DNA from: Lactobacillus bombicola
Lineage (GTDB): Bacteria; Bacillota; Bacilli; Lactobacillales; Lactobacillaceae
Direction of reading: 5' to 3'
DNA length: 64,000 bases
Assembly (NCBI RefSeq): GCF_900112665.1
Contig: NZ_FOMN01000001.1
Span: forward strand, 502-64,501
This document shows, piece after piece, positions 8,328 through 18,842 of this stretch. Numbering within the stretch: the stretch's first letter is position 1; each line of letters opens with the position of its first letter. The translations under genes were made by a program, and so were the position numbers. A model generated the notes under the pieces. That model was not told the DNA's origin, made no database searches, and was given only the letters and a program-made list of their open reading frames with translations.

Positions 8328-8338
8328 TATGCTATAAA
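8328..8338 (+). promoter_or_regulatory. Possible proximal promoter of iscS-thiI
   Basis: Extended -10 TGCTATAAA (8330-8338) without a good -35 hexamer, about 50 bases upstream of the ATG. Confidence 0.35.
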
Positions 8339-8389
8339 ACACTGATATGAGCGAAAAGTGTAGAAATACATGGGGATGAATTTTATTAC

Positions 8390-9547
8390 ATGATATATTT
8401 TGACAATAGCGCAACGACTAAAATTGATCAAGAAGTTTTAGATACTTATACTCAAGTTGCACAGAATATTTGGGGTAATCCATCTAGTTTACATAAATTA
8501 GGTGATCGGGCATATCAATTGCTAGCAAGCTCACGTAAACAAATTGCTCAGCTGTTAGGTACTAAAACCAATGAAATTTTCTTTACTTCTGGCGGTACAG
8601 AATCAAATAATTGGGCAATTAAAGGAACGGCTTTGCAAAAACAAGCATTTGGGCATCACTTAATCACTTCTAGTGTTGAACATGCTTCAGTAGCAAATGC
8701 TTTTACTGCCTTGGAAAATTTGGGCTTTCGTGTAACTCGTTTACCTGTTGATAAAGCAGGACGCGTTAATGTCAATGATTTGCGTAATGCATTAGATTCG
8801 GAAACAACCTTAGTTTCCATTATGGGAGTTAATAATGAAATTGGTACTATTCAACCAATTGAGGAGATCAGTGATTTATTAACTAATTATCCCAATATTC
8901 ATTTTCACGTTGATAATGTGCAAGCACTTGGTAAAAATATTTGGTCACAGGTTTTTACACCACGAGTTGATTTTTCTAGCCTTTCGGCTCATAAGTTTCA
9001 CGGCCCTCGGGGAACTGGTATTCTTTACAAGAAAGCGGGGAAGATGGTTTTGCCACTGCATGATGGTGGTGGTCAAGAAAAAGGTTTGCGTTCAGGTACT
9101 GAAAATTTACCCGCAATTGCAGGTATGGCTAAAGCAATACGTTTGCTCTTAGCTAATGAAAAAAGTAATGCTGTCAAAGAAGAGACCATTAAAGATAGGA
9201 TAGTTAACTATCTACAGGATAAACCAGGAATTAAAATTTTTTCACCAGTAAATGCGGGGTTTACACCACATATTTTGTGTTTTGCGCTGGAGGGAATTAG
9301 GGGTGAAACACTTGTTCACACCTTAGAAGAGCATGATATATATACGTCTACGACTTCTGCTTGTGCATCAACAAAAACTGATCAGGCAAGTACACTAGTA
9401 GCGATGCATGTGGATGATAAAGAAGCCACAAGTGCTATTCGTTTGAGTTTTGATGAAACTAATACTTTAGCCGAAGCTGATGAATTTATTAGTGTTTTTG
9501 ACCAGATTTACCGTCATTTTGCCCCAATTAATCACTTAGGAGAATAA
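8390..9547 (+). CDS. Cysteine desulfurase paired with ThiI (NifS/IscS class, NifZ-like)
   Basis: The 385-residue PLP enzyme converts cysteine to alanine and passes the sulfur as a persulfide. Features seen: N-terminal YFDNSATTK, TSGGTESNNWA, the PLP-lysine motif SAHKFHGPRGTG near residue 203, GTENLPAIAG, and the catalytic cysteine loop TSACAS near residue 325. It lies 6 bp upstream of thiI. In Firmicutes that arrangement marks the dedicated sulfur donor for 4-thiouridine synthesis (B. subtilis NifZ). A second paralogue at 37863 is paired with mnmA instead. Confidence 0.93.
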   Translation: MIYFDNSATTKIDQEVLDTYTQVAQNIWGNPSSLHKLGDRAYQLLASSRKQIAQLLGTKTNEIFFTSGGTESNNWAIKGTALQKQAFGHHLITSSVEHASVANAFTALENLGFRVTRLPVDKAGRVNVNDLRNALDSETTLVSIMGVNNEIGTIQPIEEISDLLTNYPNIHFHVDNVQALGKNIWSQVFTPRVDFSSLSAHKFHGPRGTGILYKKAGKMVLPLHDGGGQEKGLRSGTENLPAIAGMAKAIRLLLANEKSNAVKEETIKDRIVNYLQDKPGIKIFSPVNAGFTPHILCFALEGIRGETLVHTLEEHDIYTSTTSACASTKTDQASTLVAMHVDDKEATSAIRLSFDETNTLAEADEFISVFDQIYRHFAPINHLGE

Positions 9548-9553
9548 GATTTG

Positions 9554-10771
9554 ATGAAATATACTGAAATTATGGTTCGCTATGGCGAACTTTCAACTAA
9601 AGGAAAGAATCGAAAGGATTTTATTGGTCGTTTAGCTGGTAATGTTACTAGGGTATTACGCGATTTCCCGCAAATTGAGCTTCATCCGCGTCATGATCGG
9701 ATGCATATTGTCTTAAACGACGCACCTTTTGCGGAAATAGATCAGCGTTTAAAGAAAGTTTTTGGTATCCAAACTTATTCACCAACAATTAAGGTAGAAA
9801 AAACACTGACTAAAATTGAAGAAACTGCTCTTGCTTTGATGAAAGAGACCTACCAAGAGGGAATGACTTTCAAGGTTAATACCAAGCGTAGTGACCATAA
9901 CTTTACCTATGATACGAATGAGTTAAATCAATTAGTGGGGGACTATCTTTTTAAAAACATGTCCAACTTAAAAGTAGAAATGAAACATCCTGATTTGGTA
10001 TTAAGACTTGAAGTTCGCCAAGATGCAGTATATATTTCTAACCAATTATTGCATGGCGCAGGTGGGATGCCTGTTGGAACTGGAGGTCGAGCAGTGATGA
10101 TGCTTTCAGGCGGAATTGATTCTCCGGTTGCATCATACTTAGCCTTGAAGCGGGGGGTTGACATTGATATGGTTCATTTCTATAGTCCGCCATATACGAC
10201 TGAGAAAGCCCTCAACAAAGCTAAAGAATTAACAGGAATATTGGCTAACTATGCAGGACGAATTAATTTTATTGCAGTTCCATTTGCCGAAATTCAAGAA
10301 ACTATTAAAGAAAAGTTACCAGAAGGTTATTTGATGACAGTTCAACGTCGTTTTATGTTACGTTTAGCAGATCAAATCCGAGCTAAAAGAAAAGGACTAG
10401 CTATTTTCAATGGAGAATCTGTGGGACAAGTGGCCTCGCAAACATTGGAGTCAATGGCAGCAATTAACGATGTAACCACAACTCCGGTTGTGCGCCCGGT
10501 TGCTACAATGGACAAGACTGAAATTATTCGTTTAGCTGAACAAATTGGTACCTTTGATTTATCAATTCAACCATTTGAAGATTGTTGCACAATCTTTGCC
10601 CCACCCCGTCCTAAAACTAAGCCAAGAATTGATAAAGCACGCGAATTTGAAGCACGGCTAGATGTTGAGGGCTTAATTGAGCGCGCCCTAGCTGGTATTA
10701 AAATAACGACTATTTATCCTGGTGATAAATTTATAGCCGATAAAGCAGCAGAAGATACTGCACTGCTATAA
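9554..10771 (+). CDS. thiI: tRNA 4-thiouridine synthetase ThiI
   Basis: The 405-residue protein has an N-terminal ferredoxin-like region ([18 protein letters not shown]), a THUMP domain (about 60-165) and a PP-loop ATP pyrophosphatase domain with SGGIDSPV near residue 183. A CC pair occurs at [11 protein letters not shown]. It has no C-terminal rhodanese domain, as usual for Firmicute ThiI, so sulfur must come from the adjacent cysteine desulfurase. The frame could start at TTG 9551, but ATG 9554 matches the family N-terminus and has AGGAGA upstream. It catalyses s4U8 formation in tRNA. Confidence 0.94.
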   Translation: MKYTEIMVRYGELSTKGKNRKDFIGRLAGNVTRVLRDFPQIELHPRHDRMHIVLNDAPFAEIDQRLKKVFGIQTYSPTIKVEKTLTKIEETALALMKETYQEGMTFKVNTKRSDHNFTYDTNELNQLVGDYLFKNMSNLKVEMKHPDLVLRLEVRQDAVYISNQLLHGAGGMPVGTGGRAVMMLSGGIDSPVASYLALKRGVDIDMVHFYSPPYTTEKALNKAKELTGILANYAGRINFIAVPFAEIQETIKEKLPEGYLMTVQRRFMLRLADQIRAKRKGLAIFNGESVGQVASQTLESMAAINDVTTTPVVRPVATMDKTEIIRLAEQIGTFDLSIQPFEDCCTIFAPPRPKTKPRIDKAREFEARLDVEGLIERALAGIKITTIYPGDKFIADKAAEDTALL

Positions 10772-10777
10772 AAAACA

Positions 10778-10786
10778 TGCTATAAT
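10778..10786 (+). promoter_or_regulatory. valS promoter (-10)
   Basis: Extended -10 TGCTATAAT just after the thiI stop codon. The -35 region is weak. Confidence 0.6.
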
Positions 10787-10796
10787 GCTATCTAAA

Positions 10797-11026
10797 GAAA
10801 TAATCAAGAGGTATTAATCTTATAAGTAGAGAAAGGTCCATAGTTGGTGAAAGACCGAATGAAGGTTAATTGGTAGCTTGATTTAATTGATTAGCTGAAT
10901 TTAAAGTAGGCTAGTCCGGTATCAAGGTCCGTTATCACTAGATTAAGGGAAGCAATATTTTTGCTTAATGATAGGTGGTACCGCGGTTATTATATCGTCC
11001 TAGACAAGATTGTCTAGGACTTTTTT
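10797..11026 (+). promoter_or_regulatory. T-box riboswitch of valS
   Basis: The T-box core AGGTGGTACCGCGG is at 10973-10986. It is followed by a strong terminator, GTCCTAGACA (10997-11006) with TGTCTAGGAC (11011-11020) and six T. Stem I includes AATCAAG/CTTGATT, and a GTA triplet at 10873-10875 in the specifier position fits a valine codon. Uncharged tRNA-Val binding would stabilise the antiterminator and switch on valS. Confidence 0.93.
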
Positions 11027-11040
11027 ATTGGAGGAAATTT

Positions 11041-13680
11041 ATGACAGATTTAGCACCTAAATACGACCCCCATGAGGTTGAAACAGGTAGATATCAAGCG
11101 TGGCTTGATCAAGACTTGTTTAAGCCATCAGGAGATAAAACAGCCCATCCTTATTCTATTGTAATCCCACCACCAAATGTTACGGGAAAGTTACATTTGG
11201 GCCATGCTTGGGATACGGCAATTCAAGATACTCTAATCCGCTTTAAACGGATGCAAGGCTACGATACGCTATATTTACCCGGAATGGATCATGCCGGGAT
11301 TGCTACTCAAGCTAAAGTTGAGGCTAAATTGCGTAAGCAAGGTAAAGATCGGCACCAGATGGGACGTGAAGCATTCGTTAAACAAGTCTGGGACTGGAAA
11401 GATGAGTACGCTAATATCATTAAAAGTCAATGGGCGAAGATGGGTTTGTCGCTTGATTATTCACGCGAGCGCTTTACTTTAGATGAAGGACTATCTAAGG
11501 CTGTTAAGCGAGTTTTTGTTCAATTGTATAATGAAGGGTTAATTTATCGCGGAGAATATATTATTAATTGGGATCCGCAACTGCAAACAGCACTAAGTGA
11601 CATTGAAGTTATTCACCAGGATGATAAAGGGGCTTTTTATCACATCAAGTATCCCTTTGCTGATGGCTCTGGTTTTGTCGAAATTGCAACCACTCGACCA
11701 GAAACTATGTTTGGTGATACGGCAGTAGCTGTGGCTCATGGGGATGAACGCTATAAAGACCTTGTCGGTAAGGAATTAATTCTACCAATAGTTGGACGTA
11801 AAATTCCAATTATTGAAGACCAACATGTTGATCCTGAATTTGGAACAGGACTAGTAAAAATTACGCCCGCCCATGATCCAAATGACTTTGCTGTTGGTAA
11901 TCGCCACAACTTAGAACGAATTAATGTAATGAATGACGACGGGACAATGAATGAGCAAGCAGGAAAATATCAAGGCATGGATCGTTTTGCTTGTCGTGAA
12001 GCTCTAGTTAAGGACTTAAAAGAGCAGGGATACCTTATTCAGATAAAACCAATTGTGCATTCAGTTGGTCACTCTGAACGTTCAGGTGTTCAAGTTGAAC
12101 CGCGTCTTTCAACTCAATGGTTTGTGAAAATGAAGCCTTTAGCTGAAAAGGTATTGGCAAATCAAAAAACTGCCAACAAGGTTAACTTTGTTCCAGAACG
12201 ATTTGAGCAAACGCTAGAGCATTGGATGGAAGATGTGCATGATTGGGTAATCTCACGCCAGCTCTGGTGGGGGCACCGCATCCCAGCTTGGTACAATAAA
12301 AAGACAGGTGAGATGTATGTTGGTGAAGAAGCACCGCATGATATTGAAAACTGGGACCAAGATACTGATGTTTTGGATACGTGGTTCTCTAGTGCTTTGT
12401 GGCCATTTTCGACAATGGGTTGGCCTGATACAACGGCTGCTGACTTTAATCGTTATTTCCCAACTAATGCCTTAGTAACTGGCTATGATATTATTTTCTT
12501 TTGGGTTTCACGTATGATTTTCCAAAGTTTGCACTTTACTCATGAACGTCCATTTAAGGATGTAGTTTTACATGGCTTAATTCGCGATGAACAAGGACGC
12601 AAGATGAGTAAGTCACTGGGCAATGGGGTTGACCCAATGGATGTCGTTGATGAATATGGAGCTGATGCCTTAAGATGGTTTTTACTTAATGGAACTGCTC
12701 CAGGTCAGGATACGCGCTATAATCCAAATAAATTATCGGCTGCGTGGAATTTTATTAATAAAATTTGGAATGCTGCTCGTTTTGTAATCATGAATTTACC
12801 AGAAAGTGCGCAGCCAGCTCATATGCCTGATACTAAGCAGTTTGATTTGGCTGACAGCTGGATTTTTGCGCAGTTAAATCATACCGTTAGTGAAGTGATT
12901 CGCTTATTCGATGAATATAAGTTTGGCGAAGCTGGGCGAGAATTATATAACTTTATCTGGAATGATTTCTGTGACTGGTACATCGAAGTTTCTAAGGTTG
13001 CTTTAAACAGTAACGATGCCCAATTAAAGACTAGAAAACAAAATAATTTAATCTGGATTTTGGATCAAATTTTGCGACTTCTTCATCCGATTATGCCATT
13101 TGTAACTGAAAAATTATGGTTGTCCATGCCACATGAAGGTAAATCAATCATGATTGCTCCTTATCCAGAATTTCACGCTGAATTTGTAAATGATAAAGCC
13201 CAGCATGACATGGCTTTCTTGATTGAAATTATTAAAGCAGTGCGCAACATTCGTATGGAAGTTAATGCGCCTTTATCTTCACCAATTGATATCATGATTC
13301 AACTAGAGGATGCTAATAATGAAAAAATTTTGGCTGATAATGCTGAATATGTGAAAAACTTTTTACATCCGAAAGAATTGACGATTGCCACTGAAATTGT
13401 CGCACCTAAATTGGCTAAAACCGCTGTGGTGTCGGGAGCGCAAATTTTTATTCCGCTAGCTGATTTGGTAAACGTTGATGATGAAATTAAGCGTATGGAA
13501 AAAGAAGAAAAAGACCTTAGAGCTGAAGTTGAACGGGCAACTAAAAAATTAAGCAATGAGGGTTTTGTTGCCCATGCTCCTGCTGCTGTAATTGACAAAG
13601 AAAAAGCTAAGCTGGCTGATTATGAAAATCAACTAGCTAGTGTGCAACAACGAATTCAAGATTTAAAAAAGAGTGAATAA
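11041..13680 (+). CDS. valS: Valyl-tRNA synthetase
   Basis: The 879-residue class I synthetase has the HIGH-type motif [12 protein letters not shown] near residue 45, the KMSKS motif [10 protein letters not shown] near 520, a CP1 editing domain between them, an anticodon-binding domain, and a C-terminal coiled coil (from about 810, [19 protein letters not shown]) typical of ValRS. Start at ATG 11041 follows GGAGGAAATTT; the longer frame from 10975 runs back through the T-box and is not real. Its stop overlaps the start of folC. Confidence 0.97.
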   Translation: MTDLAPKYDPHEVETGRYQAWLDQDLFKPSGDKTAHPYSIVIPPPNVTGKLHLGHAWDTAIQDTLIRFKRMQGYDTLYLPGMDHAGIATQAKVEAKLRKQGKDRHQMGREAFVKQVWDWKDEYANIIKSQWAKMGLSLDYSRERFTLDEGLSKAVKRVFVQLYNEGLIYRGEYIINWDPQLQTALSDIEVIHQDDKGAFYHIKYPFADGSGFVEIATTRPETMFGDTAVAVAHGDERYKDLVGKELILPIVGRKIPIIEDQHVDPEFGTGLVKITPAHDPNDFAVGNRHNLERINVMNDDGTMNEQAGKYQGMDRFACREALVKDLKEQGYLIQIKPIVHSVGHSERSGVQVEPRLSTQWFVKMKPLAEKVLANQKTANKVNFVPERFEQTLEHWMEDVHDWVISRQLWWGHRIPAWYNKKTGEMYVGEEAPHDIENWDQDTDVLDTWFSSALWPFSTMGWPDTTAADFNRYFPTNALVTGYDIIFFWVSRMIFQSLHFTHERPFKDVVLHGLIRDEQGRKMSKSLGNGVDPMDVVDEYGADALRWFLLNGTAPGQDTRYNPNKLSAAWNFINKIWNAARFVIMNLPESAQPAHMPDTKQFDLADSWIFAQLNHTVSEVIRLFDEYKFGEAGRELYNFIWNDFCDWYIEVSKVALNSNDAQLKTRKQNNLIWILDQILRLLHPIMPFVTEKLWLSMPHEGKSIMIAPYPEFHAEFVNDKAQHDMAFLIEIIKAVRNIRMEVNAPLSSPIDIMIQLEDANNEKILADNAEYVKNFLHPKELTIATEIVAPKLAKTAVVSGAQIFIPLADLVNVDDEIKRMEKEEKDLRAEVERATKKLSNEGFVAHAPAAVIDKEKAKLADYENQLASVQQRIQDLKKSE

Positions 13681-14962
13681 TGTGATTTTTAACAATTCTC
13701 AAGCCTTTTTAACTTATTTATATGCCTTGCCAAAAACGCATGAAAAAGCTGATTTGACTTACATCAAGCAGGTTCTTAATTTACTAGGTAACCCGCAAAA
13801 TCAAGTTAAAACAATCCATGTTACAGGTACTAATGGCAAGGGATCAACTTCGTATTACTTGAGCAACTTGTTACAAAAAGCCGGTCAAAAGACTGGCCTT
13901 TTTGTTTCGCCCTATGTTTTTGAATTTGGTGAACGAATTCAGATTAATGGTCAGTATATTAGTGAATCTGAATTACTTAGAATTGCAAACAGGGTCGAAC
14001 AAGTTTTGGCACAACTGCGCCAAGATAATGCGTCTTTTTCATTAGTTACATTTGAATATGAAGTGGTACTGGCTTTTATTTATTTTGCTCAAGCTAAATG
14101 TGATTATGCCGTAATTGAAGTTGGTATTGGTGGTCAGCATGATAAAACCAATGTAATTGTACCGGAAGTTAGTATAATTACGACGGTTGGGCTTGACCAT
14201 GAAGCTTTAATTGGACCAACAATTCAAGATATTGCACGTGAAAAAAGTGGCATAATTAAGCACCAGCGACCAGTTATTTTAGGTAATGTTCCTAATGAAG
14301 TATTACCGCTTATTAAGCAAAAGGCTTTAGTTGAAGCAGCTCCTTTATATCAGCTGGGCGTTGATTTTGATGTAAATCTTGCTACAGCGGCAGTGTATAC
14401 TGATCAAAAAAGGCAAGTAACGCTATCGCCCAGACCATTAGTTGAATGCTATGATTTAGCAGTTGCAATTAAAGCTTTTAGCCTTTTGCAGATTCCACTA
14501 GCCGATAATCAAATTGAACTAGCTCTTGATCAAATGGTTATCCCTGGACGCTACCAAATTATTCAAAATAATCCCTTAGTTGTGCTTGATGGGGCGCATA
14601 ATATTCAGGCAATGCAAAATTTATTGCATTTTGTTCACCAGCAACAACAAAGACGTCAAGGTAAAGTGCGTATTCTCATAATGTTAATGCGAGATAAAGA
14701 TCTTACCCCAATTTTTTCTTTATTTGAAGAAAATGATGAGGTTCATATAACCACTATTGATTATCCTAGGGCTGCTAACAAGGATGATTTCCCGCAGCAA
14801 ATTAAAAATAAGTATCCATACGAAGCAGATTGGCAAATTGCCTTTGAACAGCTACGTCAAAAAAGTCAGCCTAATGATATACTACTAGTAACAGGTTCGT
14901 TTTATTTGGTTGGCAATATTTTGCAATGGGAGCAAAAGTATGAAAATAAAAGGCATAAATAA
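13673..14962 (+). CDS. folC: Folylpolyglutamate synthase / dihydrofolate synthase
   Basis: The 429-residue protein of the Mur ligase superfamily has P-loop [10 protein letters not shown] near residue 48, [11 protein letters not shown], the carbamylated-lysine region REKSGIIK, and VLDGAHN near 303. It adds glutamate to folates using ATP. The start is a GTG at 13673 that overlaps the valS stop; a second GTG at 13682 is also possible, and no strong Shine-Dalgarno decides between them. Its 3' end overlaps the HAD gene by 23 bp, so valS-folC-HAD form one transcription unit. Confidence 0.93.
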   Translation: MNNVIFNNSQAFLTYLYALPKTHEKADLTYIKQVLNLLGNPQNQVKTIHVTGTNGKGSTSYYLSNLLQKAGQKTGLFVSPYVFEFGERIQINGQYISESELLRIANRVEQVLAQLRQDNASFSLVTFEYEVVLAFIYFAQAKCDYAVIEVGIGGQHDKTNVIVPEVSIITTVGLDHEALIGPTIQDIAREKSGIIKHQRPVILGNVPNEVLPLIKQKALVEAAPLYQLGVDFDVNLATAAVYTDQKRQVTLSPRPLVECYDLAVAIKAFSLLQIPLADNQIELALDQMVIPGRYQIIQNNPLVVLDGAHNIQAMQNLLHFVHQQQQRRQGKVRILIMLMRDKDLTPIFSLFEENDEVHITTIDYPRAANKDDFPQQIKNKYPYEADWQIAFEQLRQKSQPNDILLVTGSFYLVGNILQWEQKYENKRHK

Positions 14963-15617
14963 TGAAATAGAAGGCGTTCTTTTTGATATGGATGGCTTAT
15001 TAGTTAATTCGGAAGAATTATATTGGCAAGCAAATATCCAAGCGGCGCGCAAAGCTGGTCTTAAGATGCCAGCTGATCTTTATTTACAACTAGTTGGTGC
15101 GTCAGCCACCAGTATGGCTGATTTTTATAAAAATTATTTCCAAAATGATCAGCAGAAAAGGGAATTTATTCAGCAAACAGATGATTTAGTGTGGCAATGG
15201 ACAGACGAAGGGAAATTAAAGTTACAACCTGGTGTGCAAGCAACTCTTGACTATTTGCAAAAGTGCAAAATACCGATGGCAATTGTCACAAGTAATACTG
15301 AACAAGTTGTTGAACATAACTTATGGGTAACTGGCACCCGTAACTATTTTTATTTTCATTTAAATGCCGCAGATGTTAAAAATAACCGAGTCAATCCCAA
15401 ACCGGCACCAGATATTTATCTTTTAGCTGCTGAAAAAATGGCTTTACCGAAAAAGAACCTATTAGCTTTTGAAGATTCATCTTCTGGATTACAAGCAGCA
15501 GTCAATGCTGGCATTAAGTGTGTAATGATTCCTGACTTAGTACCGGCGACAAAGGAAGATCTAAAAATAGCTACGTTTATTAGATCAAGTTTTAAAGACT
15601 TTTTAGCTAAAATTTAG
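14940..15617 (+). CDS. HAD-superfamily phosphatase (beta-phosphoglucomutase/Gph-like)
   Basis: The 225-residue protein has all HAD motifs: nucleophile motif I VLFDMDGLLVNSEE near the N-terminus, motif II VTSNT, motif III lysine in NPKPAPDIY, and motif IV FEDSSSGLQAA. The helical cap after motif I makes it a subfamily I member like phosphoglycolate phosphatase or beta-phosphoglucomutase. The substrate cannot be told. I use ATG 14940, preceded by GGGAGC, rather than the upstream in-frame TTG at 14910, which lies well inside folC. Confidence 0.85.
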   Translation: MKIKGINNEIEGVLFDMDGLLVNSEELYWQANIQAARKAGLKMPADLYLQLVGASATSMADFYKNYFQNDQQKREFIQQTDDLVWQWTDEGKLKLQPGVQATLDYLQKCKIPMAIVTSNTEQVVEHNLWVTGTRNYFYFHLNAADVKNNRVNPKPAPDIYLLAAEKMALPKKNLLAFEDSSSGLQAAVNAGIKCVMIPDLVPATKEDLKIATFIRSSFKDFLAKI

Positions 15618-15654
15618 TTTTTTTGCGTATTAAATAGTGAAAGGGATGATTTAT

Positions 15655-16278
15655 ATGGAAATTATTAAATCTAAGCACTATTTAATTAATACAGATTTTG
15701 AAATAATGAATAGTCTTTTTGATCAATTAACAGAACAAGGAATTACTCGTTTTGAAGAGCTCTCATTGAAATTGAAACAACTACATATTACTAATTTTAA
15801 TGAGTTACTAAAATTCATTTCAAATGATGAATGTGATCAGAATATTTCTATTATTTGTGAGAATTTACTTGAGCGTCTACGCTTTGCAGTTCCTGATCGT
15901 GAAGCAGTCTTGACCTCAAGTAATGAGGTTGGGATGTATTTAACGGACAAATTAGCAGGACATAAACAAGAACAATTATGGGCAATTTATATTGACAACA
16001 GTAACCATATTGTTGCTGAAAAGCAATTATTTATTGGGACGCTAGATAAGTCGGTTGCACATCCAAGAGAAATTTTTCGGTGGGCAGTTATTTATGCTTG
16101 TGCGGGCTTCATAGTCGTTCATAATCATCCAAGTGGCAACTTGATGCCATCTAAGAGTGATATCGAATTAACTAAAAGTTTACAGAGTTGTGCCGAAATG
16201 ATGCACATTGATTTTTTAGATCACTTTATTGTAGGTAAGGGGCAATATTTCAGCATGCAGGAGCATCAATTGTTTTAA
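15655..16278 (+). CDS. radC: RadC family JAB1/MPN-domain protein
   Basis: The 207-residue protein has the RadC signature: a JAMM-type metal site with E (GEK/AEKQLFIGTLDKS region), the HNHPSG motif (VVHNHPSGNLMPSKSDI near residue 157) and a following DHFIVG. The N-terminal half is shorter and less like a helix-hairpin-helix than in classical RadC. A DNA-repair role is historical and unproven. The ATG at 15655 has AAAGGG 9 nt upstream; a GTG 18 bp earlier is less likely. It lies immediately upstream of mreB, as in many Firmicutes. Confidence 0.9.
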   Translation: MEIIKSKHYLINTDFEIMNSLFDQLTEQGITRFEELSLKLKQLHITNFNELLKFISNDECDQNISIICENLLERLRFAVPDREAVLTSSNEVGMYLTDKLAGHKQEQLWAIYIDNSNHIVAEKQLFIGTLDKSVAHPREIFRWAVIYACAGFIVVHNHPSGNLMPSKSDIELTKSLQSCAEMMHIDFLDHFIVGKGQYFSMQEHQLF

Positions 16279-16324
16279 ATTCATCTTAAACTTATTCTAC
16301 AAATCTTTTTTCTGTTTCACTTTA

Positions 16325-16333
16325 TGCTATAAT
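16325..16333 (+). promoter_or_regulatory. mreBCD promoter (-10)
   Basis: Extended -10 TGCTATAAT about 40 bases upstream of the mreB start. A recognisable -35 is lacking. Confidence 0.55.
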
Positions 16334-16375
16334 TAACCAAGATTTAGAGACTGCAGTAATTAAGGAGAGATTTTC

Positions 16376-17380
16376 GTGTTTGGATTAGGAGCAAAAAACA
16401 TTGGCATCGACTTGGGTACAGCCAATACTCTTGTTTATATGGAAGGTAAAGGTATTGTACTTAGAGAACCTTCAGTAGTAGCAAAGAATACTCAGACCAA
16501 TAAAGTGATCGCAGTTGGTTCAGAAGCTAAAGAAATGATTGGTAGAACACCTGCAAGTATTGTCGCAATTCGGCCAATGAAGGATGGAGTAATTGCTGAT
16601 TATGATACAACTGCCGCAATGTTGAAGTACTTCATTGAAAAGACAGTTGGTAATGCGAAGCCTTCAGCAATGATTTGTGTACCATCAGGGGTTACAGAAG
16701 TTGAAAAAAGAGCAGTTATCGATGCTGCTCGCGTGGCCGGGGCTCGTGAAGCTTTTGTAATTGAAGAACCATTTGCCGCTGCAATTGGAGCAGGACTACC
16801 TGTAATGGATCCAACAGGTTCAATGGTAGTTGATATTGGTGGTGGAACAACGGATGTTGCAACAATTTCACTTGGTGGAATTGTTTCATCAACTTCTATT
16901 CGTCAAGCTGGCGATAAATTTAATGCCGCAATTATAAATTATGTACATTCCAACTTTAATTTATTAATTGGGGAACGTACTGCTGAAGATATTAAAATTC
17001 AAATTGGTTCTGCTTCAGTTGAAAAGGCGGAAACTATCGATTCAATTAATATTCGGGGGCGTGACCTAGTTACTGGTTTACCAAAGTCGGTTGATGTAAA
17101 AGCAGTTGATGTTGCAAAAGCAATTCAAGATGTTGTGCAAGATATTATTGTTGCTATTAAAGAGACACTTGAGCAAACTTCTCCAGAAATTGCTGCAGAT
17201 GTAATTGATCATGGAATCGTTTTAACTGGTGGAGGAGCGTTGCTAAAGAATTTACCTGATGTGATTTCAGAAGCAACTAAAGTGCCTGTATTTATTGCAC
17301 AAGATCCACTTGATTGTGTTGCAATCGGTACTGGAGAATCACTTAAAAATATTGAAATAATGCGTAGAAGTCGCAAATAA
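16376..17380 (+). CDS. mreB: Rod shape-determining actin homologue MreB
   Basis: The 334-residue actin-fold ATPase has phosphate-1 motif [14 protein letters not shown], connect-1 region, phosphate-2 [13 protein letters not shown] near residue 155, and the adenosine motif [15 protein letters not shown] near 280. MreB filaments guide elongasome peptidoglycan synthesis. The start is GTG with a strong AAGGAGAG Shine-Dalgarno. Its location directly before mreC and mreD identifies it as the elongation paralogue rather than Mbl. Confidence 0.96.
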   Translation: MFGLGAKNIGIDLGTANTLVYMEGKGIVLREPSVVAKNTQTNKVIAVGSEAKEMIGRTPASIVAIRPMKDGVIADYDTTAAMLKYFIEKTVGNAKPSAMICVPSGVTEVEKRAVIDAARVAGAREAFVIEEPFAAAIGAGLPVMDPTGSMVVDIGGGTTDVATISLGGIVSSTSIRQAGDKFNAAIINYVHSNFNLLIGERTAEDIKIQIGSASVEKAETIDSINIRGRDLVTGLPKSVDVKAVDVAKAIQDVVQDIIVAIKETLEQTSPEIAADVIDHGIVLTGGGALLKNLPDVISEATKVPVFIAQDPLDCVAIGTGESLKNIEIMRRSRK

Positions 17381-17387
17381 TATATAA

Positions 17388-17414
17388 AGTCGGCTCTTTT
17401 TGCCGGCTTTTTTA
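17388..17414 (+). terminator. Intergenic terminator-like hairpin between mreB and mreC
   Basis: AGTCGGC pairs with GCCGGCT (7 bp with one G-U, 7-nt loop), followed by six T. Because mreC starts 15 bp later with no obvious promoter of its own, it may act as a partial terminator that lowers mreCD relative to mreB. Confidence 0.7.
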
Positions 17415-17428
17415 GGGATCAATTCCAG

Positions 17429-18280
17429 ATGAAAAAGTTTCTACAAAATAAAAAACTATTATCAGTATGTATTGTAATTATTATTATTTTTTCGATTCTC
17501 GGCGCTAGTGTTAGTTTACGTAATAAAAGAAGTACGCCGCTAGTTATTCAAAGTTTTGGAAATGATGCAGTGGCAGTTGGTACAAGGTTGGTTGATTATC
17601 CAATTAGTCTAATTTCGGGAACATTAAGTAATGTGCACAATCTTTTGCAAACACAAGACGAAAATAATTATTTAAAGAGCCGAGTAACAGAATTGCAGCA
17701 GACAGAAGCGCGTAATTCTAGCCTTGAAACTGAAAATAAGCAATTAAAATCAGCACTGAAACTGAAAGAATCATTGACGGATTTTGATACGATTGAGGCC
17801 TCAGTCATTGCGCGCTCACCAGATAGTTGGAGCGATTTGCTTATCATAAACAAAGGAACAACTTCTGGCTTGAAAAAAAATATGGCGGTTATGTCTGGTG
17901 GAGGAGTTATTGGACGAATCGTAGAAGTTAGTGCAGCTAGTGCTAAAGTAGAACTAATCACTACCTCCGATAAGTCGGCTAATCGATTTGCTGTTGAAGC
18001 AAAAGCAGTAAATGGCAAAAAAGTACATGGTATTATTACTGTTATTGGAACTAAAAGCTTAGCCTTTACTCAAGCCGTTGATGGGAAAAAGTTAAAGCGC
18101 GGGACTAAAGTATATACCAGTGGTATGGGTGGCAATTCACCTAAAGGATTATTAATTGGTACGATTGCCGCAACGACACATGATTCTTTTGGATTATCTG
18201 ACTTACTTAAACTGAGACCAGCTGGGGAATTAAATGATCCAACAGTGGTTTCGGTAATTAAAAGAAAGGTGACTGATTAA
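17429..18280 (+). CDS. mreC: Rod shape-determining protein MreC
   Basis: The 283-residue protein has an N-terminal transmembrane segment (residues about 12-30), a short coiled coil (about 70-110, LKSRVTELQQ...NKQLKSALKLKES) and a C-terminal double beta-barrel domain with the MreC pattern VIARSPDSW...INKGTTSGLKKNMAVMSGGGVIGRI. It scaffolds the elongasome outside the membrane. Its stop overlaps the mreD ATG by one base. Confidence 0.95.
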   Translation: MKKFLQNKKLLSVCIVIIIIFSILGASVSLRNKRSTPLVIQSFGNDAVAVGTRLVDYPISLISGTLSNVHNLLQTQDENNYLKSRVTELQQTEARNSSLETENKQLKSALKLKESLTDFDTIEASVIARSPDSWSDLLIINKGTTSGLKKNMAVMSGGGVIGRIVEVSAASAKVELITTSDKSANRFAVEAKAVNGKKVHGIITVIGTKSLAFTQAVDGKKLKRGTKVYTSGMGGNSPKGLLIGTIAATTHDSFGLSDLLKLRPAGELNDPTVVSVIKRKVTD

Positions 18281-18810
18281 TGCGTTCTCTGCAGAGATTT
18301 GTGTTAGCGATTGCACTCTATATTGCTTTAGTTATTAATGCCAGTTTAGCCCTTTATTTACACGATTTTTTTTCGCTTGGTTCAAGCACTAATTTGTTAT
18401 TACCAATAGGAATAATGCTGATTGCTTTATTTGACGATACAAATAAAAATGAAATTTGGCTTGCACTGGGGGCTGGAATAATCAGTGACATTTATTTTTA
18501 CGGTATTATTGGAATTTATGCCGTTGCTTTACCTACAACATGTTGGCTTTTACAAAAAGTAGCTCGTTTTTTGCCAGAAGTTTTTTGGGCAAGAATGCTA
18601 ATAATAATTATTGCTGTAGTTGGTGTAAATGCTTATAGTTGGCTAATTTTAAAAATTACTGGGGTAATAAATGTTTCTGCTTTAGATTTATTATGGAGCT
18701 TGCCCACAACGATTGGGTGGTCATTTTTATTCGCTTGTCTTACATACAAAATCTGGGGTAGTTTAGCAATTAAGTATCCGTTTTTGGTTAATTTGAATAA
18801 TTATCAATAA
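18280..18810 (+). CDS. mreD: Rod shape-determining protein MreD
   Basis: The 176-residue integral membrane protein has five to six hydrophobic helices, a Lactobacillus-type MreD profile (FFSLGSSTNLLLPIGIMLIALFDD, GIISDIYFYGIIGIYAV). It is translationally coupled to mreC and ends at a strong terminator. Confidence 0.9.
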   Translation: MRSLQRFVLAIALYIALVINASLALYLHDFFSLGSSTNLLLPIGIMLIALFDDTNKNEIWLALGAGIISDIYFYGIIGIYAVALPTTCWLLQKVARFLPEVFWARMLIIIIAVVGVNAYSWLILKITGVINVSALDLLWSLPTTIGWSFLFACLTYKIWGSLAIKYPFLVNLNNYQ

Positions 18811-18811
18811 T

Positions 18812-18842
18812 AAAAAAAGTGGGAAGAGCTCCCACTTTTTTT
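18812..18842. terminator. Bidirectional terminator between mreD and the DUF4044 gene
   Basis: AAAAAAAGTGGG pairs with CCCACTTTTTTT (12 bp, 7-nt loop). Its right edge touches the stop codon of the converging small gene at 18841. Confidence 0.9.

Noticed and set aside
10975-11040. 22-codon N-terminal extension of valS
   Set aside because: It begins inside the T-box sequence and runs through its terminator; the RBS and family alignment fix the start at 11041.
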